Origin: Vulcanimicrobium alpinum
GTDB taxonomy: Bacteria > Vulcanimicrobiota > Vulcanimicrobiia > Vulcanimicrobiales > Vulcanimicrobiaceae
DNA length: 64,000 nt
Direction: 5' to 3'
Assembly (NCBI RefSeq): GCF_027923555.1
Contig: NZ_AP025523.1
Coordinates: 310,001-374,000 of the forward strand
Shown here: positions 30,183-39,471 of the stretch, piece after piece
Layout of the letters: each line of letters begins with the position of its first letter
Numbering within the stretch: position 1 is the first letter of the stretch
Program-made: the position numbers and the translations under genes
The notes under the pieces: generated by a model
Told to the model about the DNA's origin: nothing
Databases searched by the model: none
Seen by the model: only the letters and a program-made list of their open reading frames with translations

Positions 30183-32159
30183 TCAGAGCACCGGGGTCTT
30201 GTAGAACAGCGGCGAGACGTGCGCGTCGGGGTCGGCGCGCGCCGCTTCGTCGGCGAGCGCACGGGCGCGCGCCTCGAGCGCGTCGCGCTGCGCGACGATG
30301 CGCTTCGCGATCGCCTGCAGTTCCGCCGCTCCGGCGCGGAGCGCATCATATCCGTCGATCCGCTCGCGCGCGTGACGACGCACGAGGTCGTCGATCGTTT
30401 TGGGATCGCCGCAGGTGCGGCGCTGCGCGAGGAATTGGCGCTCGAGACGCTGGCGCCACGCGACGAGCGCATCGCGCATCGCGTTGATGCGGCCCCATAA
30501 GCGCGGCGCGGGCAGGGTCTCCCACGTCACGTCGGCGGCGGTGACGATCCCGCGCACGTCGAGCAGCAGCCGCATCTCCGCATCGAGCGCGGGATCTTGC
30601 AGTCCGGCGATCCGATGGCGGCGCAAAAACGCGTCGAGTGCCGCCAATTCGGTCGCCGCGCGGAGCTGGGCGCGTTCGGCTTCGAACCGCGCGCGCTGCG
30701 CGAGCAGACGGCCGTGGAGGCGCGCGAGCGCAGCGCGCCGTTCGGTGAACTCCGCGTTGAGCGCGGCGCGCCGCCACGCATCACGTGCCGCCGCCGCCGC
30801 CTGACGCGCGGCGGAACTGCGGCGTTCTCGCACGGTGACGAGGCGCCGCGCATCGGGCCGAAACGCAAGCCCGGCCCACAGATAGAGCGCGGCGACCCCC
30901 GGGGCGAGCGCGAACCACGCATGCAGGAAGACGAACATCGCCGCGATCGACAGCACGGCCGCAGCCGCGCCGCCGGCGTACGCCCATCGACGCGTCCGCG
31001 ACCACAGGTGCAGCGGCACCGCCGGATAGCGCGCGGCGGCGAATGCGGGATCGCGCAGCGGCGGCGGGACGACCGCGGCGATCGTCGTCCATGCGCGCTC
31101 GACGTCGGCGTTGGAGATCGTCTTCCAGAAGCTCTCGTCGGCGCGGCGAAGCCGGCGCCGCACGACCGGCGGCGTGAAGTAGTGCAGGCCCCGCCGCTCC
31201 AGCGTGCACCACGGACAGCGCGTCGCGTCGACGTGGCGATGGAGCGGGTTGGCGTCGCAGCGCACCGTCGCGCGTTCGAGCGCGGCGAGCGCCGCACGCC
31301 ACGCCGCCGCGCTGGGACGATCGCAGGGCGCGCCCAGAAACGCGCGCGCGAAATGCGCTTCGATCTCCGGCGTGACCGCGCTCAGGGCGAGGCTGCCGGG
31401 CGGCGGGCGCAGACCGCGCCGCCGCGCATCGCCGCCGTAGAAGAACCGGCGCGCCGCGACGTTGGCGCCGATCGCGCCGTTCTCTCCCGTTCCCGGCGGC
31501 AGCACGCCCGCGAACGGATGCTTCCCGACGAAGAGCAGTTGGAAGATCATCACCGCCAAGCCGAACAGGTCGTGCTCGGCGGTGCGCTCGACGCGCGAGA
31601 GATCGCAGCCCTGCAGTTCCGGCGGCTGATACTCGGGGACGCCGACGTTGCAGCGGAATACCGTCTCGCCGGCGCGGATTTGAAAACTGTCGCAATCGAT
31701 CAGCTGCGCCGTCGAGTCGCGATGGACGACGACGTTGTTCGAGTTCACGTCACCGATCACGATCCCGCGGTCGTGCATCACCTCGAACGCGCGCGCGAGG
31801 TTCGTCGCCGTGTGGATCAGGAACGTCCAGTGCGTGTTCGGGAAGAGGATGCGGCGACGTGCCGGCCCGAGCAGATCGTGCAGCGGATGCCGCGCGGCGA
31901 TCTTGCGCATCGTGAAGCCGACGGGGCGCGCGCCGTCGAAGAGCAGCGCGCTCGGCCAGGCGGCGACGGTGCGCAGCGCCGGATCGCCGGCGCGCACCAT
32001 CGCGTCCAGTTTGGCGACTTGTTCGGGCGGGACCGGGCGCGCGTAGACCTTGGCGACGAGGTCGGGCTGCTCGCGCGTGACGTAGACCGCGCCCTCACCG
32101 CCCTCGCCGAGTTTCTTGCCGATCGTCAGCGTCGCGCCGGAACCGTCTCGATACCCCAT
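30183..32159 (-). CDS. YegI-like Ser/Thr protein kinase with zinc ribbon and TM segment
   Basis: This 658-residue protein has an N-terminal kinase fold: Gly-loop LGEGGEGAVY (17-26), Lys37 (VAKVY), a catalytic loop IGDVNSNN with Asp137 and Asn142, and DCD (155-157) in place of DFG. A Cys/His cluster CDANPLHRHVDATRCPWC follows near residue 310, then a hydrophobic region (about 385-430) and a coiled-coil-rich C-terminus. The order kinase, PP2C, vWA on adjacent genes matches the E. coli yegI-yegK-yegL cluster and the TerY-P triad described by comparative genomics, in which phosphorylation and a vWA protein form a stress-response switch. The gap to the PP2C gene is one base. The targets are unknown. 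Confidence 0.88.
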   Translation of the reverse strand: MGYRDGSGATLTIGKKLGEGGEGAVYVTREQPDLVAKVYARPVPPEQVAKLDAMVRAGDPALRTVAAWPSALLFDGARPVGFTMRKIAARHPLHDLLGPARRRILFPNTHWTFLIHTATNLARAFEVMHDRGIVIGDVNSNNVVVHRDSTAQLIDCDSFQIRAGETVFRCNVGVPEYQPPELQGCDLSRVERTAEHDLFGLAVMIFQLLFVGKHPFAGVLPPGTGENGAIGANVAARRFFYGGDARRRGLRPPPGSLALSAVTPEIEAHFARAFLGAPCDRPSAAAWRAALAALERATVRCDANPLHRHVDATRCPWCTLERRGLHYFTPPVVRRRLRRADESFWKTISNADVERAWTTIAAVVPPPLRDPAFAAARYPAVPLHLWSRTRRWAYAGGAAAAVLSIAAMFVFLHAWFALAPGVAALYLWAGLAFRPDARRLVTVRERRSSAARQAAAAARDAWRRAALNAEFTERRAALARLHGRLLAQRARFEAERAQLRAATELAALDAFLRRHRIAGLQDPALDAEMRLLLDVRGIVTAADVTWETLPAPRLWGRINAMRDALVAWRQRLERQFLAQRRTCGDPKTIDDLVRRHARERIDGYDALRAGAAELQAIAKRIVAQRDALEARARALADEAARADPDAHVSPLFYKTPVL

Positions 32160-32160
32160 C

Positions 32161-32928
32161 TCATGTCCCGATCCGGCATCCGATCGCGAGGCACTTGTCG
32201 TCGTCGGTGCGAGCGTTGATCGCGTCCGAGCCGAGATAGGCGATCAGCGCGTCGCGCAGCGCCCCGTCGTCGGCCGAGGCGTCGCGGACCGTCTCGACGA
32301 GCGGTTCGAAAAAGCGCGGGAAGGCGCTGCGGCTCGCGAACTCGAGCGCCAGCGACTGCAGGCCGTCGGTCAGCGCAACGACGTCGCGCGCCGGCGCGAA
32401 GCGCCGCAGGCTCACGTGCTCGCCGGCATCGTCGTCGGTGACGAAGTAGGTGTGATTGGCGTACTCGCCGTTCTCCGGCCAGACCGCGATCTCGAACGGC
32501 GCGCCGGGTCGCTCGCGCAGCGCGATCGCGCCGTCGCCGATCTGCGCGCAGATCGTGCCGTCGGCGCCGGCGATCGCGAGCAGCGCCGTCGCCGCATACT
32601 CGCGCGGTTCGCAGCCCGCCTCGCGCGCCAGCGCGCGCACGTGTTCGCGCGCGAGCGCGAACCACGCCGCGACGTCGTCGTCGCCGATCGCATCGAGCCC
32701 GTGCGTGCCGTGCACCGCGTCGACGGCCTGCGCGAGCAGGACGTCGCACACCGCCTGCGCGCCCGCGTCGGAATGCGCGGCGCTTCCGGCGCCGTCGGAG
32801 ACGACGCAGACCAGTACGTCACCGCCCGGAACGGCGACGACGCGGCACGCGGAGCGATCCTGACACGGCGTCTCCGCGTCGAGGTGCGACGTGCCGGCGG
32901 CGAAGCCGTCGACGAATCGCCAGCTCAC
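32161..32928 (-). CDS. PP2C-type protein phosphatase of the kinase/PP2C/vWA triad
   Basis: This 255-residue phosphatase is predicted to reverse the neighbouring kinase. Metal-ligand motifs are visible: VVSDGAGSAAHSDAGA near residue 40, QIGDGAIAL in the middle, VALTDGLQSLAL and a terminal DDDKCLAIGC. The start is set at GTG 32928, which overlaps the vWA stop by four bases as many genes in this window do. GTG 32946 is an alternative. The frame extends to 33222 without meaning. Yeg-type PP2C phosphatases are otherwise poorly characterised. Confidence 0.88.
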   Translation of the reverse strand: MSWRFVDGFAAGTSHLDAETPCQDRSACRVVAVPGGDVLVCVVSDGAGSAAHSDAGAQAVCDVLLAQAVDAVHGTHGLDAIGDDDVAAWFALAREHVRALAREAGCEPREYAATALLAIAGADGTICAQIGDGAIALRERPGAPFEIAVWPENGEYANHTYFVTDDDAGEHVSLRRFAPARDVVALTDGLQSLALEFASRSAFPRFFEPLVETVRDASADDGALRDALIAYLGSDAINARTDDDKCLAIGCRIGT

Positions 32929-33635
32929 GTCTGGGTCGTCGTCCACCCCAGCGGTTCGAGCTTCACCTTGTCGCCGACCGACGAGCGCGAGACGGTGCGC
33001 ATCGACTTCGAGAGCCACACGAACAGGTCGCGGAATCGCATGCCGTCGAGTTTCACCGGCGGCCGCTTCGGCGGCGCGATCTGCGCGAGCTTCGTCATGT
33101 TGGCGTTGTTGACGCCGACGGCATAGAACGAGAAGGCACCCCGCTCTTCGCCGGCGCGTACCTCTTGCGCCGCGGCGAGATAATCGTCGGTCGGCTCGCC
33201 GTCGGTGATGAGGAAGATCCACGGCCGGTAGTACGCGATGCCGTTGGTGCGGTACGACTCTTTGCGCGCGGCGAGCCGTCCGAGCGCGTCGCGGATCGCG
33301 GCGCCCATCGGCGTCAGCCCGCCGGCGGCGAGCGCCGGGGGTTCGAACGAACCGGCGTCGGCGAAATCGGCGAGCAGCTGCGCGCCGTCGCCGAAGGTGA
33401 CGACCGCGATCTCGACCCGTTTCGAAGCCAGCGGATCGGCGGCGAGCTCATCCTTGAACGAGCGCAGTCCGAGCGTGAGCTGGGCGATCGGCTCGCCCTG
33501 CATCGAGCCCGACGTGTCGAGCAGCAGGATGCACGCGCAGCGCGGCTCCGGATTTTCGGCGAACTCGACGCTGGAAAACCCGGTCGTCGTGACCGGCGCG
33601 TCGTCAACGTACGGGGTCTGGGTGGTCTGTTGCAT
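32925..33635 (-). CDS. vWA-domain protein of the YegL/TerY type
   Basis: This 236-residue protein is a von Willebrand A domain with a complete MIDAS: DTSGS at 40-44, Thr in GGLTPMG and Asp in ITDGEPTD. The fold spans most of the protein, followed by a short helical C-terminus. TerY-like vWA proteins scaffold the triad and interact with phosphorylated partners. It is the first of three minus-strand genes, with the phosphatase and kinase downstream. No signal peptide is present, so it acts in the cytoplasm. Confidence 0.9.
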   Translation of the reverse strand: MQQTTQTPYVDDAPVTTTGFSSVEFAENPEPRCACILLLDTSGSMQGEPIAQLTLGLRSFKDELAADPLASKRVEIAVVTFGDGAQLLADFADAGSFEPPALAAGGLTPMGAAIRDALGRLAARKESYRTNGIAYYRPWIFLITDGEPTDDYLAAAQEVRAGEERGAFSFYAVGVNNANMTKLAQIAPPKRPPVKLDGMRFRDLFVWLSKSMRTVSRSSVGDKVKLEPLGWTTTQT

Positions 33636-33731
33636 GCGAAACCTCGGTCAGGGTACCCACACCATCGCGCCGCGAGTCGAGGTTGTGCGGTGATCGGGCG
33701 CACCGGACGAGGTCCCGGTGCGCCCCCGCGG

Positions 33732-33890
33732 TCAGACTCGGGCGCCGCGCCCGGTGACGATGTTGAACACGAGCAGAACGAGTGCCACGACCAACAGCAA
33801 GTGGATCAAGCTGCCTCCGATGTGGATCGCGAACCCGAGCAACCAGAGAACGAAGAGCACCACGATGATCGTCCAGAGCAAACCAGCCAT
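33732..33890 (-). CDS. Small membrane protein, lmo0937 family (DUF5670)
   Basis: This 52-residue protein encoded at 33890-33732 begins MAGLLWTIIVVLFVLWLLGF. It has two hydrophobic helices separated by a Gly/His-containing turn (AIHIGGSLIH), the layout of the lmo0937/DUF5670 family. A GGGAGA Shine-Dalgarno lies 7 nt before the ATG. It sits 97 nt upstream of the vWA gene on the same strand. The function is unknown. Related small proteins are often stress-induced. Confidence 0.8.
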   Translation of the reverse strand: MAGLLWTIIVVLFVLWLLGFAIHIGGSLIHLLLVVALVLLVFNIVTGRGARV

Positions 33891-34002
33891 ACCTGCGTCT
33901 CCCACCTTTCGCGCATCGCCTTCCGTTTGCCGGAAAGCCCGCGGACGCTACGTGCCCGGAAGGTGCTCCGGGAAAACGTCGGGCGGGGGAGAGAGCGGGC
34001 GC

Positions 34003-34341
34003 TTAGAGTTCGGCGGCGGCGGTTTGCAGCGTGGCGAACGCGGCCGCGACGTCGTCGCTGAGCGCGAGCGCCGCCGACCACTCACCCCCGGCGACGGCAC
34101 GCTCCACACGCAGCGCGGCCTCGGAGAGCCGCTCGGCGCCGACGTTGGCGCACATCCCTTTGAGCTGGTGGGCGCGCGATGCGGCGGACTCGGTGTTGCG
34201 CGCGTCGAGGGCGGCGGCGAGCGCGTCGATCGCCGAGGCGGCGTCTTCGACGACGATGCGCACGAGCTCGCCGTTCATCTCGGGATCGCCGCCGGTGATG
34301 TCGTCCAGACGCGCGTAGTTGAGATCCGGCAGGTGCATCAT
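34003..34341 (-). CDS. HPt phosphotransfer protein
   Basis: This 112-residue protein is a single four-helix HPt domain with the phospho-accepting His58 in SRAHQLKGMCANVG. The start ATG 34341 overlaps the stop of the HD-GYP gene (ATGA), and a second ATG follows directly. It is the last gene of the hybrid kinase operon, so it probably shuttles phosphate between the kinase receiver domains and the HD-GYP regulator or another target. The gene lies inside a longer spurious frame that runs to 35505. Confidence 0.9.
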   Translation of the reverse strand: MMHLPDLNYARLDDITGGDPEMNGELVRIVVEDAASAIDALAAALDARNTESAASRAHQLKGMCANVGAERLSEAALRVERAVAGGEWSAALALSDDVAAAFATLQTAAAEL

Positions 34342-35399
34342 CTGCGCGCCAGTGCGACTTCGACCGGATCGTCGGCGAACTGCTCTTTGATCGTGAGGAT
34401 GCGCGGCCGTATTTCGAAGAACAGCGCGACCAGCTTCGGATCGAACGAGAGGCCCGCGAGGCGCTGGATCTCCGCGAACGCGCGCTCGACCGTCCACGCG
34501 TACTTGTAGGGGCGGTCCGACGTGAGCGCGTCGAACACGTCGCTGACCGCGCACACGCGCGCGCTCAGCGGGATCGACTCGCCTCGAATCCCGTTCGGAT
34601 AGCCCGACCCGTCCCATTTTTCGTGGTGGCCGAGCGCGATGTCGGCCGCCATCTGCAGCACCTTCGAGTTGCTGCCTTTGAGGATGTCGTAGCCGGCCTC
34701 CGCGTGGTGACGCATGATGTCCATCTCGGCCGCGGTGAGGCGGCCGGGCTTGAGCAAGATGCTGTCGGGGATCGCGACCTTGCCGATGTCGTGCATCGGC
34801 GTCGCCAGCAGCAGTTGGCGCTGCTCCTCGGCGTTCATCCCTAGCGCCTGCCCCATCGCGGCGGCGTAGTGGCCGAGGCGGACGATGTGCTGGCCCGTCG
34901 TCTCGTCGCGGAACTCCGCGGCGCGCATGAGCCGGTGGATGGTCTCCTCCTCGCGCGCGGTGATGTCGGCAACCGCGCGTGCGATGTCTTCCTTGAGCGA
35001 GTGCGCGTGCGCCTGGAGTTTCCGGCGGCTCTCGCGCAGCGCGAGCAGGTTGCGCGCGCGCGCCTGCAGTTCCACCGGATCGGTCGGCTTCTTCAAGAAG
35101 TCGGTCGCGCCGAGTTCGAGCGCGCGATTTTTCACGCTGCGGTCGAAATCGCCGGTGATCATGATGATCGGCGTTTCGCTCTCGGGACGCATGATCCGAT
35201 ACTGCTGGATGAACTCGATCCCGTTCGGCGTCGGCATGCGGTAGTCGATCACGAGCAGATCGGGCTCGGTGACTTCGCACCACGCCAGCGCGTCGGCGGA
35301 TGAGGTGAAGGAGCGCGTCTGGATCCCCGCGATGCGCGCCAGCACGTGTTCGTAGATCAGCAGGTTGGCGCGGACGTCGTCGACGAGGGCAGCGATCAC
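34338..35399 (-). CDS. Response regulator with HD-GYP c-di-GMP phosphodiesterase output
   Basis: This 353-residue, RpfG-like protein has a receiver domain (1-120) with acidic pocket Asp7/Asp8, phospho-acceptor Asp52 and Lys103. An HD-GYP domain follows with His171, HD at 203-204 in ATPMHDIGKVAIP, and HHEKWDGSGYPNG (258-270). The full GYP signature is present, so it should hydrolyse c-di-GMP when phosphorylated. The start overlaps the kinase stop (ATGA at 35399). With the kinase and HPt it forms a complete multi-step phosphorelay that lowers c-di-GMP. Confidence 0.95.
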   Translation of the reverse strand: MIAALVDDVRANLLIYEHVLARIAGIQTRSFTSSADALAWCEVTEPDLLVIDYRMPTPNGIEFIQQYRIMRPESETPIIMITGDFDRSVKNRALELGATDFLKKPTDPVELQARARNLLALRESRRKLQAHAHSLKEDIARAVADITAREEETIHRLMRAAEFRDETTGQHIVRLGHYAAAMGQALGMNAEEQRQLLLATPMHDIGKVAIPDSILLKPGRLTAAEMDIMRHHAEAGYDILKGSNSKVLQMAADIALGHHEKWDGSGYPNGIRGESIPLSARVCAVSDVFDALTSDRPYKYAWTVERAFAEIQRLAGLSFDPKLVALFFEIRPRILTIKEQFADDPVEVALARR

Positions 35400-38143
35400 G
35401 ATGCGGTTGCCTCAACCGGATCGACATGCGGCAGCCACTGCTCGAGCAGGTCCTTGAGTGCTTCCGACTGCAGGGGTTTGGCGAGATACGCGTCCATCCC
35501 GGCATCGAAACAGGCGCGGCGATCGCGTTCGAGCGCGTTCGCGGTGAGCGCGACGATCGTGATATGCCGTCCCGTCTCGACTTCGTGTTCGCGGATGCGG
35601 CGCGTCGCGGTGTAGCCGTCCATCACCGGCATCTGGCAGTCCATCAGCACCAGGTCGTAGCTGTTCGATTTGACGGCCTCGACCGCTTCGCTCCCGTCGT
35701 TGACGACGTCGACGGCGTAACCAAGCCGCTGGACCTGCAGCGTCGCGACGCGCTGGTTCGTCGGCGTGTCTTCGGCGAGCAGGATGCGCGCGCGTCCCGA
35801 CGGCCGGGGCAACGCGGCCGGCGTCGGCGGCGGAAGGGCGCCGGCGGGGAGCGCGGCGATGCGGCGTTCGCTCATCACCGACGAGATGAGGTCGTGGAGG
35901 TCGGAGGGTGCGATCGGCTTGACGAGATACGCGGCGCAGCCGGCGGCGGATGCCTGTTCGCGACGCGTCGCGGCGTCGTACGCCGTCATCATGATCGTTG
36001 CGGGCTCGCCGCTGCGCGGCTCGTCGCGGATCATCTGCACCAGTCCCAGCCCGTCGATCCGCGGCAGGACGCAGTCGATCAGCACGATGTCGAACGGCCG
36101 CGCTTCGCCGGTCGCGTCGATGAGCGCGGTAAGCGCCGCCGGCGCGCTCGAGACGTGACGCACGGAGAAGCCCCACGACGACGCATACCGCTGCAGCACG
36201 TCGCGGATCTCCGGATCGTCGTCGACGATGAGCAGACGGCCGCGCTGTTTGGGCGCAAGAGGGATGCCCTCTCCGGCGAGCGCGTTGCGGAAGCGCGCGG
36301 TAAAGGTGAACGTCGAGCCTTTCCCTTCGGTGCTTTGGAGGCTGATGCGTCCGCCCATGAGCTCGACGAGGCGGCGCGAGATCGATAGGCCGAGCCCGGT
36401 GCCGCCGAATCGTCGCGTGGTCGAGCCGTCGGCCTGCACGAACGGCTGGAAAAGCCGTCCCTGCGCCTCTTCGGAAATTCCGAGACCGGTGTCGGCGACG
36501 GAGAAGCGCAGGACGAGCGCGTCGTCGCTGGCGCTCTCGACCGAGGCGCGGATCGTGATCGATCCGCGCTCGGTGAACTTCACCGCGTTGGCGACGAGGT
36601 TCAGGAGAATCTGGCGCAGGCGGGCGGGATCGCCGCTGATCCGTGCGGGGATGCGCGGCGAAATCTTCAGCGAGATCGCCAGACCCTTCTGCTTCGCCGA
36701 CATGTTCAGCAGCGCGACGACCGACTCGATCACGTGCGCGACCTCGAAGTCGACCGCTTCCAGATCGACTCGGCCCGCTTCGAGCTTCGAGAAGTCGAGG
36801 ATGTCGTTGATGATGACCATCAGCGAGTCGGCCGACTCCTTGACGGTCGTCGCGAACTCGCGCTGATCCTCGGTGAGATCGGTGTGCAGCAGGAGATCGA
36901 TCATCCCCGCGACGCCGTTCATCGGGGTGCGGATCTCGTGGCTCATCGTCGCGACGAACTCGGTCTTGAGGCGCGAGGCCTGCAGCGCTTCGTCGAGGAG
37001 CCGCGAGAGTTCGAGCTGCGTGCGGCGGCGTTCCGTGATGTCGCGAACCGTCGAGATGATGACGTGCTGACCGTCGATCGTCGCGCTCTGCGACGCGACT
37101 TCGACCGGGAACGTGGTGCCGTCGCTGCGCCGGTGCATGCTCTCGAAGAGCAGGGCTGCGCGATCGTTGTCGGGCGGCGGCGTGGTGAAGTACATCGCCG
37201 GCGAGTCGGGTGCGCACAGGTCTTGGATGATCAGCGAGCGCATCGCTTCGCGCGTGTAGCCGTAGGCTTGCGCGGCGGCCTCGTTCGCTTCGATGATGCG
37301 CAGGGTCGCGCGATCGGTGAAGAAGATGAGGTCGGTGGTAACGTCGGAGAGCATGCGGTAGCGCGCCAGCGCCGTTTGTCGCTGCGCGAACTCGAACGTC
37401 ATCCCGACGAACTCGTTCTCGACCGCCGTGACCTCGTCGTTGCCGCCGACGCGCTCGACGAGCGTCTCGCCGCCGCGCACGCGCCGGATCTGATCGGCGA
37501 GCAGGGCGAGGCGGTTGATGACGCCGGTGGTGAAGACTCGGTTGAGCAGGACCGTGACGGCGCCGACCACTGCCGAGCCGAGAATGAGCAGGAGCGCCCA
37601 GCGGAACCACATTCTGTAGGCCGCGTCGCTGCGCGCCGCATTGTCCGCCACTTCGCGCCCTTCGAAATTTGCGATTGCCTTCCGCAGGGAGCTCAGGCGC
37701 GCGGCCGAGGCGGGCGCCGCGAGCAGTGCCGCGGCGCGCCACTGCTGCCCGGCGCTCATCGCCGCGATCTCGTCGCCGCTCGCGGCGAGCTGAGCGAGCG
37801 CCGACGCGCGGATGCCGCCGAGCGCGGCGCGCTGGGCCGGCTCGTCGGCGACGGAGTTCTTCAGGTCGGCGAGGAGGGCCGGGACGCTCGACGCGGCGTT
37901 GCGGTAGGGTGCGGTGAGGCTGGTCTCCCCGGTCGCGACGTAGCCGCGGGCGCCCGTTTCGGCTGCTTCCACGGCCCCGAGGACCCGTTGGCTCTGCATG
38001 ACCACGGCGGCCGAGGCCCGTTCCTGAGCGGCCGCGCGCGTCGATTGAGCCTCGATCCAAGCGAAGCTGAGCAGCAGAACGAACACCCACGCAAGCGGGA
38101 CGACGGTCAAAACCGTCATCCGCTGGCGAAGCCGCAGCTTCAC
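35396..38143 (-). CDS. Hybrid sensor histidine kinase (CHASE3-HAMP-PAS-HisKA-HATPase-REC-REC)
   Basis: This 915-residue protein has TM1 (about 10-31), a CHASE3 domain with GARGYVATGETSLTAPY, TM2 (about 180-203), a HAMP-like linker and a PAS domain (about 262-375). The kinase domain carries SHEIRTP with His402 and the ATPase boxes NAVKF and DTGLGI...GGTGLGLSI. Two receivers follow with Asp690 and Asp835. It overlaps the HD-GYP gene by four bases. A TAAAAT -10 box at 38262-38257 with an upstream GGGACCGAAGTCCT palindrome (38285-38298) forms the likely promoter. A phosphorelay to the separate HPt protein is expected. The ligand is unknown. Confidence 0.95.
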   Translation of the reverse strand: MKLRLRQRMTVLTVVPLAWVFVLLLSFAWIEAQSTRAAAQERASAAVVMQSQRVLGAVEAAETGARGYVATGETSLTAPYRNAASSVPALLADLKNSVADEPAQRAALGGIRASALAQLAASGDEIAAMSAGQQWRAAALLAAPASAARLSSLRKAIANFEGREVADNAARSDAAYRMWFRWALLLILGSAVVGAVTVLLNRVFTTGVINRLALLADQIRRVRGGETLVERVGGNDEVTAVENEFVGMTFEFAQRQTALARYRMLSDVTTDLIFFTDRATLRIIEANEAAAQAYGYTREAMRSLIIQDLCAPDSPAMYFTTPPPDNDRAALLFESMHRRSDGTTFPVEVASQSATIDGQHVIISTVRDITERRRTQLELSRLLDEALQASRLKTEFVATMSHEIRTPMNGVAGMIDLLLHTDLTEDQREFATTVKESADSLMVIINDILDFSKLEAGRVDLEAVDFEVAHVIESVVALLNMSAKQKGLAISLKISPRIPARISGDPARLRQILLNLVANAVKFTERGSITIRASVESASDDALVLRFSVADTGLGISEEAQGRLFQPFVQADGSTTRRFGGTGLGLSISRRLVELMGGRISLQSTEGKGSTFTFTARFRNALAGEGIPLAPKQRGRLLIVDDDPEIRDVLQRYASSWGFSVRHVSSAPAALTALIDATGEARPFDIVLIDCVLPRIDGLGLVQMIRDEPRSGEPATIMMTAYDAATRREQASAAGCAAYLVKPIAPSDLHDLISSVMSERRIAALPAGALPPPTPAALPRPSGRARILLAEDTPTNQRVATLQVQRLGYAVDVVNDGSEAVEAVKSNSYDLVLMDCQMPVMDGYTATRRIREHEVETGRHITIVALTANALERDRRACFDAGMDAYLAKPLQSEALKDLLEQWLPHVDPVEATAS

Positions 38144-38256
38144 CCGATCTCCTCTCTACGTATCCTCGAGCACTCCGTCGCGGCGAGGCGAGTCCTCAAC
38201 CGACCCTACCACGACGCCCCCTTGCCGAGGCGTTGACAGACGGTTAAGAAAGGGCC

Positions 38257-38298
38257 ATTTTACCCAATTACTACATCGGCCGTTGGGACCGAAGTCCT
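38257..38298 (-). promoter_or_regulatory. Promoter with GGAC-TTCG-GTCC palindrome for the hybrid kinase operon
   Basis: On the minus strand AGGACTTCGGTCCC (38298-38285) is followed after about 22 nt by TAAAAT (38262-38257). A 12-base core CAGGACTTCGGT is identical to the element before the CHASE3-PP2C gene at 17441, and the -10 spacing differs by about two bases. It probably binds a response regulator. Confidence 0.5.
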
Positions 38299-38318
38299 GA
38301 CCGAGCCGTGGGTCGGGG

Positions 38319-39368
38319 TCAGAAGACGAGATTCCGATCGGTCTTGAGATAGTCGGTCATCCAGGCGAACGAGTACGACCCGGGGTACCGGGCGGCACCG
38401 GCGTGATACGCGCGCGCAGCGTCCTCGAGACGGTTCGCGTGGACGAGCGTCATGACGTGCGTCGCCGCGACCTCGTGATGATGCTGTTCGCTAATGACCG
38501 ATCGGCTCCACGCGAAGGCCTCGTCGATCCACGCGGCATCGATCTTCTTCGAATCCAGCGGAAAGGTGAGCGATGCGTTCGGCGGCTGCTCCTCGCAGCG
38601 GAACGCGACAGCCGCGCCCACTTCGCACACGGGCGTGAAGTAGTCGCGGAGCCGGTACATGCTCAGCGTGATCCAGCCCTCGTAGAAGTGCAGGTAGTCC
38701 TGATGAAAGACGTGCCCGATACCGGGCAGCACGTGTCCGAAGAATTGACCGAGCACGTTGGCGACGAGATATTCGTGCTTCATGACGTCGACCATGAGAA
38801 ACTCGATCGGCTCACCGTCGTAGCGGTACCAGACGAGATCCGCCTGGTGCACCTCGACGCGATCCGCGACGTCCGCGATCGTCGCGCGATAGAGGTCTTC
38901 GTACGATTCGCCTTCGGTGCAGCGGCCTTCGAACGGCGTACCCTTCACGCTCGCCGTCATGACAGCATCCCATTGGAACAGATCGAACGCGCGGATCCGT
39001 CGGTTCCGCACGGCGCGCCGCGGGTTCGCCGCAAGACCGAGTGCCGACGGAATGGTGAGCGAGCCGAGGAACGTTCCGAGTTCGATCCATGCGCCCGCGC
39101 CGAGATACAGATGCGAGGCGAACCACTCGCAGTACGCCTGCTCCTCCGGCGCCGTCATCCCGACGTTCCACGTCCTCGATGACGGCGGCGACGCATTTTC
39201 ATCGATCCCCGCGAGCTGTTCCTCGACACCGGTCACGCCCCGCCGCGTCAGCTCCGGATAACGTACGAGCATCTCGTACAGCGCGTGTTCGTGCTCCGCG
39301 CGAAACGTCTCATCGTTGCGAAACCGGCGATACGCGCCGAGCAACGTTGCGGGTGATTCTGTGGACAC
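38319..39368 (-). CDS. Probable class I SAM-dependent methyltransferase-like protein
   Basis: GTG 39368, preceded by AGGAG at 6 nt, gives 349 residues. A WIELGTFLGSLTIPSALGLA segment resembles a glycine-containing SAM-binding motif I, and IRAFDLFQWDAVM places an acidic residue at the end of strand 2. LMVDVMK could be motif II. The C-terminal part (CEEQPPN, WSRSVISEQHHHEVAATHVM) has no known match. The assignment is tentative. The gene is isolated between the kinase operon promoter and the selenocysteine tRNA on the other strand. The frame opens further up at TTG 39410, which lacks a ribosome-binding site. Confidence 0.5.
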   Translation of the reverse strand: MSTESPATLLGAYRRFRNDETFRAEHEHALYEMLVRYPELTRRGVTGVEEQLAGIDENASPPSSRTWNVGMTAPEEQAYCEWFASHLYLGAGAWIELGTFLGSLTIPSALGLAANPRRAVRNRRIRAFDLFQWDAVMTASVKGTPFEGRCTEGESYEDLYRATIADVADRVEVHQADLVWYRYDGEPIEFLMVDVMKHEYLVANVLGQFFGHVLPGIGHVFHQDYLHFYEGWITLSMYRLRDYFTPVCEVGAAVAFRCEEQPPNASLTFPLDSKKIDAAWIDEAFAWSRSVISEQHHHEVAATHVMTLVHANRLEDAARAYHAGAARYPGSYSFAWMTDYLKTDRNLVF

Positions 39369-39471
39369 GAGCGCTCCTGGGGATACGGCGAGGGTGCGCA
39401 ATGGTAGCAAATCGGGTCGGGCGGCTCAAGGTGGCCGGTCGCCGGCGAAAAAGCCATAGATTTCAACGCGT

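Noticed and set aside
36734-38236. 500-codon plus-strand frame inside the hybrid kinase gene
   Set aside because: Antisense to recognised HisKA, PAS and CHASE3 sequence; Arg-rich without motifs.
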